Shown here: one piece after another, positions 1-9,330 of the stretch | How positions within the stretch are numbered: position 1 is the first letter of the stretch | Layout: every line of letters starts with the position of its first letter | Assembly: GCA_034509925.1 (NCBI GenBank) | Contig: CM067536.1 | Location: forward strand, 6,089,501 to 6,153,500 | Direction: 5' to 3' | From: Hirudinaria manillensis | Lineage: Eukaryota > Annelida > Clitellata > Hirudinida > Hirudinidae | DNA: 64,000 nucleotides | Program-made: the position numbers and the translations under genes | The notes under the pieces: generated by a model | What the model was told of the DNA's origin: nothing | Seen by the model: the letters and a program-made list of their open reading frames with translations, nothing else | The model's database searches: none

Positions 1-150
1 TTAATTCCACCATCCTTCCAATTTTTCCTGTAAAAGTTATATTTTAATTGTATGACAAATGTATCAAGGCAAAACATTTAATGACTATGTTAATACTGAA
101 AAAATAAATATTTCACTTTTCGTTGGTGGATTCCAGGTTTGACATTATAT

Positions 151-182
151 CACCGCCGCAAAGTATCGACGCGGTCTATAAA
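151..182 (+). promoter_or_regulatory. Putative PSE and TATA box of U5 (representative)
   Basis: CACCGCCGCAAAGTATCGAC at 151-170 ends 35 bp before the U5 start. A related block, CACCACCGCTAAAGTCTATC, lies at the same distance from the U1 gene at 60696, which supports a shared proximal sequence element. TATAAA at 177-182 sits at about -29. Three alleles occur in the array: CCGCCGCAAAG, CCGCCACAAAG and CCGGCGCAAAG. In many animals PSE plus TATA marks Pol III snRNA promoters, yet U5 contains an internal TTTT, so polymerase choice is open. Assignment rests on position and on the U1/U5 match. Confidence 0.6.
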
Positions 183-205
183 TGGTCTGAAGAGCAGAAT
201 AACAG

Positions 206-323
206 CAGCTCTGGTTTCTCTTCAAAGAAACGCGCAAATCATTCGCCTTTTACTAAAGATTTCCGTGGAGAGGAACAACACTATGAGTGTTTGATGTATT
301 TCTTGCAGCCCTCTCTCGAGGGC
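206..323 (+). ncRNA. U5: U5 snRNA (copy 1)
   Basis: Core RNA of the U5 and U4/U6.U5 snRNPs; loop I aligns exons in the spliceosome. Visible: CTCTGGTTTCTCTTCAA as in animal U5; stem strands AAATCTTT and AAAGATTT around loop CGCCTTTTACT; GTGGAGAGGAACAA pairing back with GGTTTCTC; Sm-like AUUUCUUG at 298-305; terminal hairpin GCCCTC-TCTC-GAGGGC at 308-323. Start chosen by alignment to known U5 and by the fixed 35 bp from the PSE; ends are good to about 3 nt. Codes for all copies: PSE-G, PSE-A, PSE-GG = CCGCCG, CCGCCA, CCGGCG in the promoter; Q arm = GAACAACAC, H arm = GAACATCAC; spacer A or B as in the spacer entry. This copy: PSE-G, Q arm, spacer A, and AAATCATT in place of AAATCTTT, which puts an A-A mismatch below loop I. 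Confidence 0.93.
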
Positions 324-472
324 GGATAATAAATAATGATAATGAATTGATCTTACGTGTATATCCAATATCTCGTTTTTCTATATTACCGATACTCGCG
401 CCATCTGCCGATAGACGTTCAATAAAATTCTGGCAAAAATCTGAACCAAAGCAGCGTGCTATTTAGGCTTCT
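324..472 (+). other. U5 intergenic spacer (representative, spacer A)
   Basis: Between one U5 and the next promoter. It begins GGATAATAAATAATGATAAT, which could hold the 3'-end formation signal; no match to the vertebrate 3' box is obvious. About 60 bp downstream of U5 is a hypervariable patch with two main alleles: A (CGTTTTTCTATATTACCGAT) and B (CTTTTTGTAAATAACCGA). The rest, including CATCTGCCGATAGACGTTC and GGCAAAAATCTGAACC, is nearly constant. No ORF or other gene is seen. Confidence 0.7.
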
Positions 473-555
473 TTGGTGCATTCCGGGTTTGACATTATAT
501 CACCGGCGCAAAGTATCGACGCGGTCTATAAATGGTCTGAAGAGCAGAATAACAG

Positions 556-673
556 CAGCTCTGGTTTCTCTTCAAAGAAACGCGCAAATCTTTCGCCTTT
601 TACTAAAGATTTCCGTGGAGAGGAACATCACTATGAGTGTTTGATGTATTTCTTGCAGCCCTCTCTCGAGGGC
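556..673 (+). ncRNA. U5: U5 snRNA (copy 2)
   Basis: PSE-GG, H arm, spacer B. Canonical loop I stem. Confidence 0.93.
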
Positions 674-904
674 GGATAATAAATAATGATAATGAATTGA
701 TCTTACGTGTATATCCAATATCTCTTTTTGTAAATAACCGACACTCGCGCCATCTGCCGATAGACGTTCAATAAAATTCTGGCAAAAATCTGAACCAAAG
801 CAGCGTGCTATTTAGGCTTCTTTGGTGCATTCCGGGTTTGACATTATATCACCGCCGCAAAGTATCGACGCGGTCTATAAATGGTCTGAAGAGCAGAATA
901 ACAG

Positions 905-1022
905 CAGCTCTGGTTTCTCTTCAAAGAAACGCGCAAATCTTTCGCCTTTTACTAAAGATTTCCGTGGAGAGGAACATCACTATGAGTGTTTGATGTATTT
1001 CTTGCAGCCCTCTCTCGAGGGC
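905..1022 (+). ncRNA. U5: U5 snRNA (copy 3)
   Basis: PSE-G, H arm, spacer B. Confidence 0.93.
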
Positions 1023-1253
1023 GGATAATAAATAATGATAATGAATTGATCTTACGTGTATATCCAATATCTCTTTTTGTAAATAACCGACACTCGCGCC
1101 ATCTGCCGATAGACGTTCAATAAAATTCTGGCAAAAATCTGAACCAAAGCAGCGTGCTATTTAGGCTTCTTTGGTGCAATCCGGGTTTGACATTATATCA
1201 CCGCCGCAAAGTATCGACGCGGTCTATAAATGGTCTGAAGAGCAGAATAACAG

Positions 1254-1371
1254 CAGCTCTGGTTTCTCTTCAAAGAAACGCGCAAATCTTTCGCCTTTTA
1301 CTAAAGATTTCCGTGGAGAGGAACATCACTATGAGTGTTTGATGTATTTCTTGCAGCCCTCTCTCGAGGGC
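1254..1371 (+). ncRNA. U5: U5 snRNA (copy 4)
   Basis: PSE-G, H arm, spacer B. Distal promoter has GTGCAATCC instead of GTGCATTCC, a marker shared with copies 15 and 22. Last U5 before the protein gene at 1765. Confidence 0.93.
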
Positions 1372-1549
1372 GGATAATAAATAATGATAATGAATTGATC
1401 TTACGTGTATATCCAATATCTCTTTTTGTAAATAACCGACACTCGCGCCATCTGCCGATAGACGTTCAATAAAATTCTGGCAAAAATCTGAACCAAAGCA
1501 GCGTGCTATTTAGGCTTCTTTGCTGCATTCCGGGTTTGACATTATATCA

Positions 1550-1764
1550 TATATAATGAATTATTTATAAATAATTCTGTGGGATATAGGATCTTTTACA
1601 AAAATAATGAACAATAGGAATTAATTAAATTAAATGTTTTCAAATAATTCGGTTCGATTTATGATCTTTTTCAATGAAACAAATTATCGGGGACACGAAA
1701 ACTTTTTGAGGGAAGAACATCAAATCAAATAATTCAAAAATTCAAATTTAATTCTGACACAGAA
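1550..1764 (+). promoter_or_regulatory. Leader/promoter of A20/AN1 gene (representative)
   Basis: AT-rich stretch between the truncated U5 promoter and the ATG. A TATA-like TTTATAAATAA lies near 1564-1574. TTTAATTCTGACACAG just before AAATGG resembles a 3' splice site, so a 5' leader intron is possible but no matching donor is obvious. Nearly identical in all copies; the right family has an inserted TCAAAAAA segment near the TATA-like site. Confidence 0.45.
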
Positions 1765-2298
1765 ATGGACTCTGGCTCATCACAATTGTGCAGCAATGGA
1801 TGCGGTTTTTTTGGTTCACAAGATTTCAAAGGCATGTGTTCAAAATGCTTCAAAACTACGATGAAGAAGGAGGTGGAACAATCACATGTAAACAAGCCAA
1901 AAGAGGTGCAAATGAATGTATTAAATTCATTTCAGCCAAATGAATTTATGAATTTTGAAATAACCGATCCTAATGTTCAATCGGAGCCAAATCAAGTCAA
2001 GTTGGTGCCAATGCAAGTTAAAGAGAAGCCAATACAAGTCGGAGAAAAGCCAACGGTAGTCGCTGAGAAAAAATCGGAAGTGGCTGAGAAGCCGGAAAAG
2101 AAAAAAAGCAATAGATGCCATGTGTGCAAGAAGAAAGTTGGTCTGACTGCAATTGTTTGTCGATGCGGTGGAGTATACTGCGGTCTGCACCGCTACGTAG
2201 ATACTCATGGCTGCACTTTCGACTATAAGGCTGTCGAAAGGGAAAAACTACGCAAAATGAACCCATTGATTGAAGGCGAGAGAATCGAAAAACTATAA
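1765..2298 (+). CDS. A20/AN1 zinc-finger protein, ZFAND5/6-type (copy 1)
   Basis: Intronless 177-residue protein. An N-terminal A20 finger has C9, C13, C25 and C28 with the GFFG motif. A Lys/Pro/Glu/Val-rich linker of about residues 40-115 carries repeated QV-x-EKP-like motifs. The C-terminal AN1 finger has C118, C121, C132, C134, C139, H142, H148, C150 and the GLHRY signature, followed by the family's usual tail (KLRKMNPLIEGERIEKL). In animals, proteins of this architecture bind ubiquitin through A20 and act in proteasome regulation, NF-kB signalling and stress responses; that role is known for the family and only inferred here. The length is shorter than the roughly 210 residues of vertebrate ZFAND5/6, mostly in the linker. 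The ATG is the first in frame and starts just before the A20 finger. This copy: F56, E101, S115. Confidence 0.93.
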   Translation: MDSGSSQLCSNGCGFFGSQDFKGMCSKCFKTTMKKEVEQSHVNKPKEVQMNVLNSFQPNEFMNFEITDPNVQSEPNQVKLVPMQVKEKPIQVGEKPTVVAEKKSEVAEKPEKKKSNRCHVCKKKVGLTAIVCRCGGVYCGLHRYVDTHGCTFDYKAVEREKLRKMNPLIEGERIEKL

Positions 2299-2310
2299 AA
2301 CATCCTTTTT

Positions 2311-2445
2311 ATGCCAATATTGCTTTTTATGCTGAATTTATCGAATAAAGTAATTACAGAATCAAATAAAATATTAGCTTTATGTGGAGAACCTGGATTA
2401 TGTCGAAACACAAAATGTCCCTTTCCAGGAGTTTCAAATGATTAA
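2311..2445 (+). other. In-frame 44-codon small ORF with half A20 finger (representative)
   Basis: Begins with ATG four codons after the TAA of the A20/AN1 gene and in the same frame in most copies. It ends in ALCGEPGLCRNTKCPFPG followed by VSND and a stop. C-x4-C-x-F-x-G matches the first half of an A20 finger; the second Cys pair is missing. It may be the remnant of a longer C-terminus or of a second A20/AN1 gene cut by the block boundary. In some copies CCA becomes CTA (P to L), and an extra T at about 33850 and 47240 removes the shared frame. Whether it is translated is unknown. Confidence 0.35.
2344..2370 (+). terminator. Polyadenylation signals of A20/AN1 gene (representative)
   Basis: AATAAA at 2344-2349 lies 46 bp after the stop codon, and a second AATAAA at 2365-2370. 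Both are kept in the other copies, consistent with an mRNA gene rather than an snRNA-type transcript. Confidence 0.6.
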
Positions 2446-2659
2446 TAAATAATATTAATTCCACCATCCTTCCAATTTTTCCTGTAAAAGTTATATTTTA
2501 ATTGTATGACAAATGTATCAAGGCAAAACATTTAATGACTATGTTAATACTGAAAAAATAAATATTTCACTTTTCGTTGGTGGATTCCAGGTTTGACATT
2601 ATATCACCGCCGCAAAGTATCGACGCGGTCTATAAATGGTCTGAAGAGCAGAATAACAG

Positions 2660-2777
2660 CAGCTCTGGTTTCTCTTCAAAGAAACGCGCAAATCATTCGC
2701 CTTTTACTAAAGATTTCCGTGGAGAGGAACAACACTATGAGTGTTTGATGTATTTCTTGCAGCCCTCTCTCGAGGGC
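2660..2777 (+). ncRNA. U5: U5 snRNA (copy 5)
   Basis: First U5 after the protein gene. PSE-G, Q arm, spacer B, AAATCATT stem mismatch. Confidence 0.92.
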
Positions 2778-3008
2778 GGATAATAAATAATGATAATGAA
2801 TTGATCTTACGTGTATATCCAATATCTCTTTTTGTAAATAACCGACACTCGCGCCATCTGCCGATAGACGTTCAATAAAATTCTGGCAAAAATCTGAACC
2901 AAAGCAGCGTGCTATTTAGGCTTCTTTGGTGCATTCCGGGTTTGACATTATATCACCGCCGCAAAGTATCGACGCGGTCTATAAATGGTCTGAAGAGCAG
3001 AATAACAG

Positions 3009-3126
3009 CAGCTCTGGTTTCTCTTCAAAGAAACGCGCAAATCTTTCGCCTTTTACTAAAGATTTCCGTGGAGAGGAACATCACTATGAGTGTTTGATGT
3101 ATTTCTTGCAGCCCTCTCTCGAGGGC
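3009..3126 (+). ncRNA. U5: U5 snRNA (copy 6)
   Basis: PSE-G, H arm, spacer B. Confidence 0.93.
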
Positions 3127-3519
3127 GGATAATAAATAATGATAATGAATTGATCTTACGTGTATATCCAATATCTCTTTTTGTAAATAACCGACACTCG
3201 CGCCATCTGCCGATAGACGTTCAATAAAATTCTGGCAAAAATCTGAACCAAAGCAGCATGCTATTTAGGCTTCTTTGCTGCATTCCGGGTTTGACATTAT
3301 ATCATATATAATGAATTATTTATAAATAATTCTGTGGGATATAGGATCTTTTACAAAAATAATGAACAATAGGAATTAATTAAATTAAATGTTTTCAAAT
3401 AATTCGGTTCGATTTATGATCTTTTTCAATGAAACAAATTATCGGGGACACGAAAACTTTTTGAGGGAAGAACATCAAATCAAATAATTCAAAAATTCAA
3501 ATTTAATTCTGACACAGAA

Positions 3520-4053
3520 ATGGACTCTGGCTCATCACAATTGTGCAGCAATGGATGCGGTTTTTTTGGTTCACAAGATTTCAAAGGCATGTGTTCAAAA
3601 TGCTTCAAAACTACGATGAAGAAGGAGGTGGAACAATCACATGTAAACAAGCCAAAAGAGGTGCAAATGAATGTATTAAATTCATTTCAGCCAAATGAAT
3701 TTATGAATTTTGAAATAACCGATCCTAATGTTCAATCGGAGCCAAATCAAGTCAAGTTGGTGCCAATGCAAGTTAAAGAGAAGCCAATACAAGTCGGAGA
3801 AAAGCCAACGGTAGTCGCTAAGAAAAAATCGGAAGTGGCTGAGAAGCCGGAAAAGAAAAAAAGCAATAGATGCCATGTGTGCAAGAAGAAAGTTGGTCTG
3901 ACTGCAATTGTTTGTCGATGCGGTGGAGTATACTGCGGTCTGCACCGCTACGTAGATACTCATGGCTGCACTTTCGACTATAAGGCTGTCGAAAGGGAAA
4001 AACTACGCAAAATGAACCCATTGATTGAAGGCGAGAGAATCGAAAAACTATAA
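3520..4053 (+). CDS. A20/AN1 zinc-finger protein (copy 2)
   Basis: Intact, 177 residues. Differs from copy 1 by E101K in the linker; both fingers unchanged. Downstream CTTTCTAGG in place of CTTTCCAGG. Confidence 0.92.
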   Translation: MDSGSSQLCSNGCGFFGSQDFKGMCSKCFKTTMKKEVEQSHVNKPKEVQMNVLNSFQPNEFMNFEITDPNVQSEPNQVKLVPMQVKEKPIQVGEKPTVVAKKKSEVAEKPEKKKSNRCHVCKKKVGLTAIVCRCGGVYCGLHRYVDTHGCTFDYKAVEREKLRKMNPLIEGERIEKL

Positions 4054-4414
4054 AACATCCTTTTTATGCCAATATTGCTTTTTATGCTGAATTTATCGAA
4101 TAAAGTAATTACAGAATCAAATAAAATATTAGCTTTATGTGGAGAACCTGGATTATGTCGAAACACAAAATGTCCCTTTCTAGGAGTTTCAAATGATTAA
4201 TAAATAATATTAATTCCACCATCCTTCCAATTTTTCCTGTAAAAGTTGTATTTTAATTGTATCACAAATGTATCAAGGCAAAACATTTAATGACTATGTT
4301 AATACTGAAAAAATAAATATTTCACTTTTCGTTGGTGGATTCCAGGTTTGACATTATATCACCGCCACAAAGTATCGACGCGGTCTATAAATGGTCTGAA
4401 GAGCAGAATAACAG

Positions 4415-4532
4415 CAGCTCTGGTTTCTCTTCAAAGAAACGCGCAAATCTTTCGCCTTTTACTAAAGATTTCCGTGGAGAGGAACATCACTATGAGTGTT
4501 TGATGTATTTCTTGCAGCCCTCTCTCGAGGGC
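4415..4532 (+). ncRNA. U5: U5 snRNA (copy 7)
   Basis: First U5 after the protein gene. PSE-A, H arm, spacer B. Confidence 0.93.
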
Positions 4533-4763
4533 GGATAATAAATAATGATAATGAATTGATCTTACGTGTATATCCAATATCTCTTTTTGTAAATAACCGA
4601 CACTCGCGCCATCTGCCGATAGACGTTCAATAAAATTCTGGCAAAAATCTGAACCAAAGCAGCGTGCTATTTAGGCTTCTTTGGTGCATTCCGGGTTTGA
4701 CATTATATCACCGGCGCAAAGTATCGACGCGGTCTATAAATGGTCTGAAGAGCAGAATAACAG

Positions 4764-4881
4764 CAGCTCTGGTTTCTCTTCAAAGAAACGCGCAAATCTT
4801 TCGCCTTTTACTAAAGATTTCCGTGGAGAGGAACATCACTATGAGTGTTTGATGTATTTCTTGCAGCCCTCTCTCGAGGGC
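4764..4881 (+). ncRNA. U5: U5 snRNA (copy 8)
   Basis: PSE-GG, H arm, spacer B. Confidence 0.93.
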
Positions 4882-5274
4882 GGATAATAAATAATGATAA
4901 TGAATTGATCTTACGTGTATATCCAATATCTCTTTTTGTAAATAACCGACACTCGCGCCATCTGCCGATAGACGTTCAATAAAATTCTGGCAAAAATCTG
5001 AACCAAAGCAGCATGCTATTTAGGCTTCTTTGGTGCATTCCGGGTTTGACATTATATCATATATAATGAATTATTTATAAATAATTCTGTGGGATATAGG
5101 ATCTTTTACAAAAATAATGAACAATAGGAATTAATTAAATTAAATGTTTTCAAATAATTCGGTTCGATTTATGATCTTTTTCAATGAAACAAATTATCGG
5201 GGACACGAAAACTTTTTGAGGGAAGAACATCAAATCAAATAATTCAAAAATTCAAATTTAATTCTGACACAGAA

Positions 5275-5808
5275 ATGGACTCTGGCTCATCACAATTGTG
5301 CAGCAATGGATGCGGTTTTTTTGGTTCACAAGATTTCAAAGGCATGTGTTCAAAATGCTTCAAAACTACGATGAAGAAGGAGGTGGAACAATCACATGTA
5401 AACAAGCCAAAAGAGGTGCAAATGAATGTATTAAATTCATTTCAGCCAAATGAATTTATGAATTTTGAAATAACCGATCCTAATGTTCAATCGGAGCCAA
5501 ATCAAGTCAAGTTGGTGCCAATGCAAGTTAAAGAGAAGCCAATACAAGTCGGAGAAAAGCCAACGGTAGTCGCTAAGAAAAAATCGGAAGTGGCTGAGAA
5601 GCCGGAAAAGAAAAAAAGCAATAGATGCCATGTGTGCAAGAAGAAAGTTGGTCTGACTGCAATTGTTTGTCGATGCGGTGGAGTATACTGCGGTCTGCAC
5701 CGCTACGTAGATACTCATGGCTGCACTTTCGACTATAAGGCTGTCGAAAGGGAAAAACTACGCAAAATGAACCCATTGATTGAAGGCGAGAGAATCGAAA
5801 AACTATAA
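5275..5808 (+). CDS. A20/AN1 zinc-finger protein (copy 3)
   Basis: Intact; K101 as in copy 2. Part of a 1,755 bp higher-order unit repeated at 3520, 5275 and 7030. Confidence 0.92.
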   Translation: MDSGSSQLCSNGCGFFGSQDFKGMCSKCFKTTMKKEVEQSHVNKPKEVQMNVLNSFQPNEFMNFEITDPNVQSEPNQVKLVPMQVKEKPIQVGEKPTVVAKKKSEVAEKPEKKKSNRCHVCKKKVGLTAIVCRCGGVYCGLHRYVDTHGCTFDYKAVEREKLRKMNPLIEGERIEKL

Positions 5809-6169
5809 AACATCCTTTTTATGCCAATATTGCTTTTTATGCTGAATTTATCGAATAAAGTAATTACAGAATCAAATAAAATATTAGCTTTATGTGGAGA
5901 ACCTGGATTATGTCGAAACACAAAATGTCCCTTTCTAGGAGTTTCAAATGATTAATAAATAATATTAATTCCACCATCCTTCCAATTTTTCCTGTAAAAG
6001 TTGTATTTTAATTGTATCACAAATGTATCAAGGCAAAACATTTAATGACTATGTTAATACTGAAAAAATAAATATTTCACTTTTCGTTGGTGGATTCCAG
6101 GTTTGACATTATATCACCGCCACAAAGTATCGACGCGGTCTATAAATGGTCTGAAGAGCAGAATAACAG

Positions 6170-6287
6170 CAGCTCTGGTTTCTCTTCAAAGAAACGCGCA
6201 AATCTTTCGCCTTTTACTAAAGATTTCCGTGGAGAGGAACATCACTATGAGTGTTTGATGTATTTCTTGCAGCCCTCTCTCGAGGGC
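6170..6287 (+). ncRNA. U5: U5 snRNA (copy 9)
   Basis: PSE-A, H arm, spacer B. Confidence 0.93.
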
Positions 6288-6518
6288 GGATAATAAATAA
6301 TGATAATGAATTGATCTTACGTGTATATCCAATATCTCTTTTTGTAAATAACCGACACTCGCGCCATCTGCCGATAGACGTTCAATAAAATTCTGGCAAA
6401 AATCTGAACCAAAGCAGCGTGCTATTTAGGCTTCTTTGGTGCATTCCGGGTTTGACATTATATCACCGGCGCAAAGTATCGACGCGGTCTATAAATGGTC
6501 TGAAGAGCAGAATAACAG

Positions 6519-6636
6519 CAGCTCTGGTTTCTCTTCAAAGAAACGCGCAAATCTTTCGCCTTTTACTAAAGATTTCCGTGGAGAGGAACATCACTATGAG
6601 TGTTTGATGTATTTCTTGCAGCCCTCTCTCGAGGGC
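6519..6636 (+). ncRNA. U5: U5 snRNA (copy 10)
   Basis: PSE-GG, H arm, spacer B. Confidence 0.93.
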
Positions 6637-7029
6637 GGATAATAAATAATGATAATGAATTGATCTTACGTGTATATCCAATATCTCTTTTTGTAAATAA
6701 CCGACACTCGCGCCATCTGCCGATAGACGTTCAATAAAATTCTGGCAAAAATCTGAACCAAAGCAGCATGCTATTTAGGCTTCTTTGGTGCATTCCGGGT
6801 TTGACATTATATCATATATAATGAATTATTTATAAATAATTCTGTGGGATATAGGATCTTTTACAAAAATAATGAACAATAGGAATTAATTAAATTAAAT
6901 GTTTTCAAATAATTCGGTTCGATTTATGATCTTTTTCAATGAAACAAATTATCGGGGACACGAAAACTTTTTGAGGGAAGAACATCAAATCAAATAATTC
7001 AAAAATTCAAATTTAATTCTGACACAGAA

Positions 7030-7563
7030 ATGGACTCTGGCTCATCACAATTGTGCAGCAATGGATGCGGTTTTTTTGGTTCACAAGATTTCAAAGGCAT
7101 GTGTTCAAAATGCTTCAAAACTACGATGAAGAAGGAGGTGGAACAATCACATGTAAACAAGCCAAAAGAGGTGCAAATGAATGTATTAAATTCATTTCAG
7201 CCAAATGAATTTATGAATTTTGAAATAACCGATCCTAATGTTCAATCGGAGCCAAATCAAGTCAAGTTGGTGCCAATGCAAGTTAAAGAGAAGCCAATAC
7301 AAGTCGGAGAAAAGCCAACGGTAGTCGCTAAGAAAAAATCGGAAGTGGCTGAGAAGCCGGAAAAGAAAAAAAGCAATAGATGCCATGTGTGCAAGAAGAA
7401 AGTTGGTCTGACTGCAATTGTTTGTCGATGCGGTGGAGTATACTGCGGTCTGCACCGCTACGTAGATACTCATGGCTGCACTTTCGACTATAAGGCAGTC
7501 GAAAGGGAAAAACTACGCAAAATGAACCCATTGATTGAAGGCGAGAGAATCGAAAAACTATAA
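7030..7563 (+). CDS. A20/AN1 zinc-finger protein (copy 4)
   Basis: Intact; K101, plus a silent GCT to GCA change at Ala156 unique to this copy. Confidence 0.92.
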   Translation: MDSGSSQLCSNGCGFFGSQDFKGMCSKCFKTTMKKEVEQSHVNKPKEVQMNVLNSFQPNEFMNFEITDPNVQSEPNQVKLVPMQVKEKPIQVGEKPTVVAKKKSEVAEKPEKKKSNRCHVCKKKVGLTAIVCRCGGVYCGLHRYVDTHGCTFDYKAVEREKLRKMNPLIEGERIEKL

Positions 7564-7924
7564 AACATCCTTTTTATGCCAATATTGCTTTTTATGCTGA
7601 ATTTATCGAATAAAGTAATTACAGAATCAAATAAAATATTAGCTTTATGTGGAGAACCTGGATTATGTCGAAACACAAAATGTCCCTTTCTAGGAGTTTC
7701 AAATGATTAATAAATAATATTAATTCCACCATCCTTCCAATTTTTCCTGTAAAAGTTGTATTTTAATTGTATCACAAATGTATCAAGGCAAAACATTTAA
7801 TGACTATGTTAATACTGAAAAAATAAATATTTCACTTTTCGTTGGTGGATTCCAGGTTTGACATTATATCACCGCCACAAAGTATCGACGCGGTCTATAA
7901 ATGGTCTGAAGAGCAGAATAACAG

Positions 7925-8042
7925 CAGCTCTGGTTTCTCTTCAAAGAAACGCGCAAATCTTTCGCCTTTTACTAAAGATTTCCGTGGAGAGGAACATCAC
8001 TATGAGTGTTTGATGTATTTCTTGCAGCCCTCTCTCGAGGGC
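7925..8042 (+). ncRNA. U5: U5 snRNA (copy 11)
   Basis: Single U5 between two protein genes. PSE-A, H arm, spacer B. Confidence 0.93.
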
Positions 8043-8435
8043 GGATAATAAATAATGATAATGAATTGATCTTACGTGTATATCCAATATCTCTTTTTGT
8101 AAATAACCGACACTCGCGCCATCTGCCGATAGACGTTCAATAAAATTCTGGCAAAAATCTGAACCAAAGCAGCATGCTATTTAGGCTTCTTTGCTGCATT
8201 CCGGGTTTGACATTATATCATATATAATGAATTATTTATAAATAATTCTGTGGGATATAGGATCTTTTACAAAAATAATGAACAATAGGAATTAATTAAA
8301 TTAAATGTTTTCAAATAATTCGGTTCGATTTATGATCTTTTTCAATGAAACAAATTATCGGGGACACGAAAACTTTTTGAGGGAAGAACATCAAATCAAA
8401 TAATTCAAAAATTCAAATTTAATTCTGACACAGAA

Positions 8436-8969
8436 ATGGACTCTGGCTCATCACAATTGTGCAGCAATGGATGCGGTTTTTTTGGTTCACAAGATTTCAA
8501 AGGCATGTGTTCAAAATGCTTCAAAACTACGATGAAGAAGGAGGTGGAACAATCACATGTAAACAAGCCAAAAGAGGTGCAAATGAATGTATTAAATTCA
8601 TTTCAGCCAAATGAATTTATGAATTTTGAAATAACCGATCCTAATGTTCAATCGGAGCCAAATCAAGTCAAGTTGGTGCCAATGCAAGTTAAAGAGAAGC
8701 CAATACAAGTCGGAGAAAAGCCAACGGTAGTCGCTGAGAAAAAATCGGAAGTGGCTGAGAAGCCGGAAAAGAAAAAAAGCAATAGATGCCATGTGTGCAA
8801 GAAGAAAGTTGGTCTGACTGCAATTGTTTGTCGATGCGGTGGAGTATACTGCGGTCTGCACCGCTACGTAGATACTCATGGCTGCACTTTCGACTATAAG
8901 GCTGTCGAAAGGGAAAAACTACGCAAAATGAACCCATTGATTGAAGGCGAGAGAATCGAAAAACTATAA
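8436..8969 (+). CDS. A20/AN1 zinc-finger protein (copy 5)
   Basis: Intact; F56, E101, S115. Downstream TGTGGTGAACC where the others have TGTGGAGAACC. Confidence 0.92.
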   Translation: MDSGSSQLCSNGCGFFGSQDFKGMCSKCFKTTMKKEVEQSHVNKPKEVQMNVLNSFQPNEFMNFEITDPNVQSEPNQVKLVPMQVKEKPIQVGEKPTVVAEKKSEVAEKPEKKKSNRCHVCKKKVGLTAIVCRCGGVYCGLHRYVDTHGCTFDYKAVEREKLRKMNPLIEGERIEKL

Positions 8970-9330
8970 AACATCCTTTTTATGCCAATATTGCTTTTTA
9001 TGCTGAATTTATCGAATAAAGTAATTACAGAATCAAATAAAATATTAGCTTTATGTGGTGAACCTGGATTATGTCGAAACACAAAATGTCCCTTTCCAGG
9101 AGTTTCAAATGATTAATAAATAATATTAATTCCACCATCCTTCCAATTTTTCCTGTAAAAGTTATATTTTAATTGTATGACAAATGTATCAAGGCAAAAC
9201 ATTTAATGACTATGTTAATACTGAAAAAATAAATATTTCACTTTTCGTTGGTGGATTCCAGGTTTGACATTATATCACCGCCGCAAAGTATCGACGCGGT
9301 CTATAAATGGTCTGAAGAGCAGAATAACAG

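Larger units (their letters stand above)
1550..2606 (+). repeat. A20/AN1 block (representative) with duplicated flanks
   Basis: The protein gene sits in a 1,057 bp block inside the U5 repeat. The stretch from about 1518 to 1549, ending GTTTGACATTATATCA, recurs at 2575-2606 on the other side of the block, so each block is bounded by a direct repeat of about 31 bp. The left copy runs into TATATAATGAATT, the right copy into the U5 promoter (CCGCCG). Resembles a long target-site duplication or the scar of an unequal exchange. The same junctions recur at every block. Confidence 0.85.

Noticed and set aside
123-329. 68- and 62-codon ORFs in every 350-bp unit
   Set aside because: They start with TTG or GTG, overlap the U5 promoter and RNA in two frames, and their conservation is fully explained by the U5 gene.
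1725-1764. Leader intron ending at TTCTGACACAG before the A20/AN1 ATG
   Set aside because: The acceptor-like sequence is suggestive, but no convincing donor is visible in the short leader.
1927-2411. Antisense ORFs of 62-93 codons across the A20/AN1 gene
   Set aside because: Shadows of a conserved coding strand; no zinc finger or other domain, and they vary in length with single substitutions.
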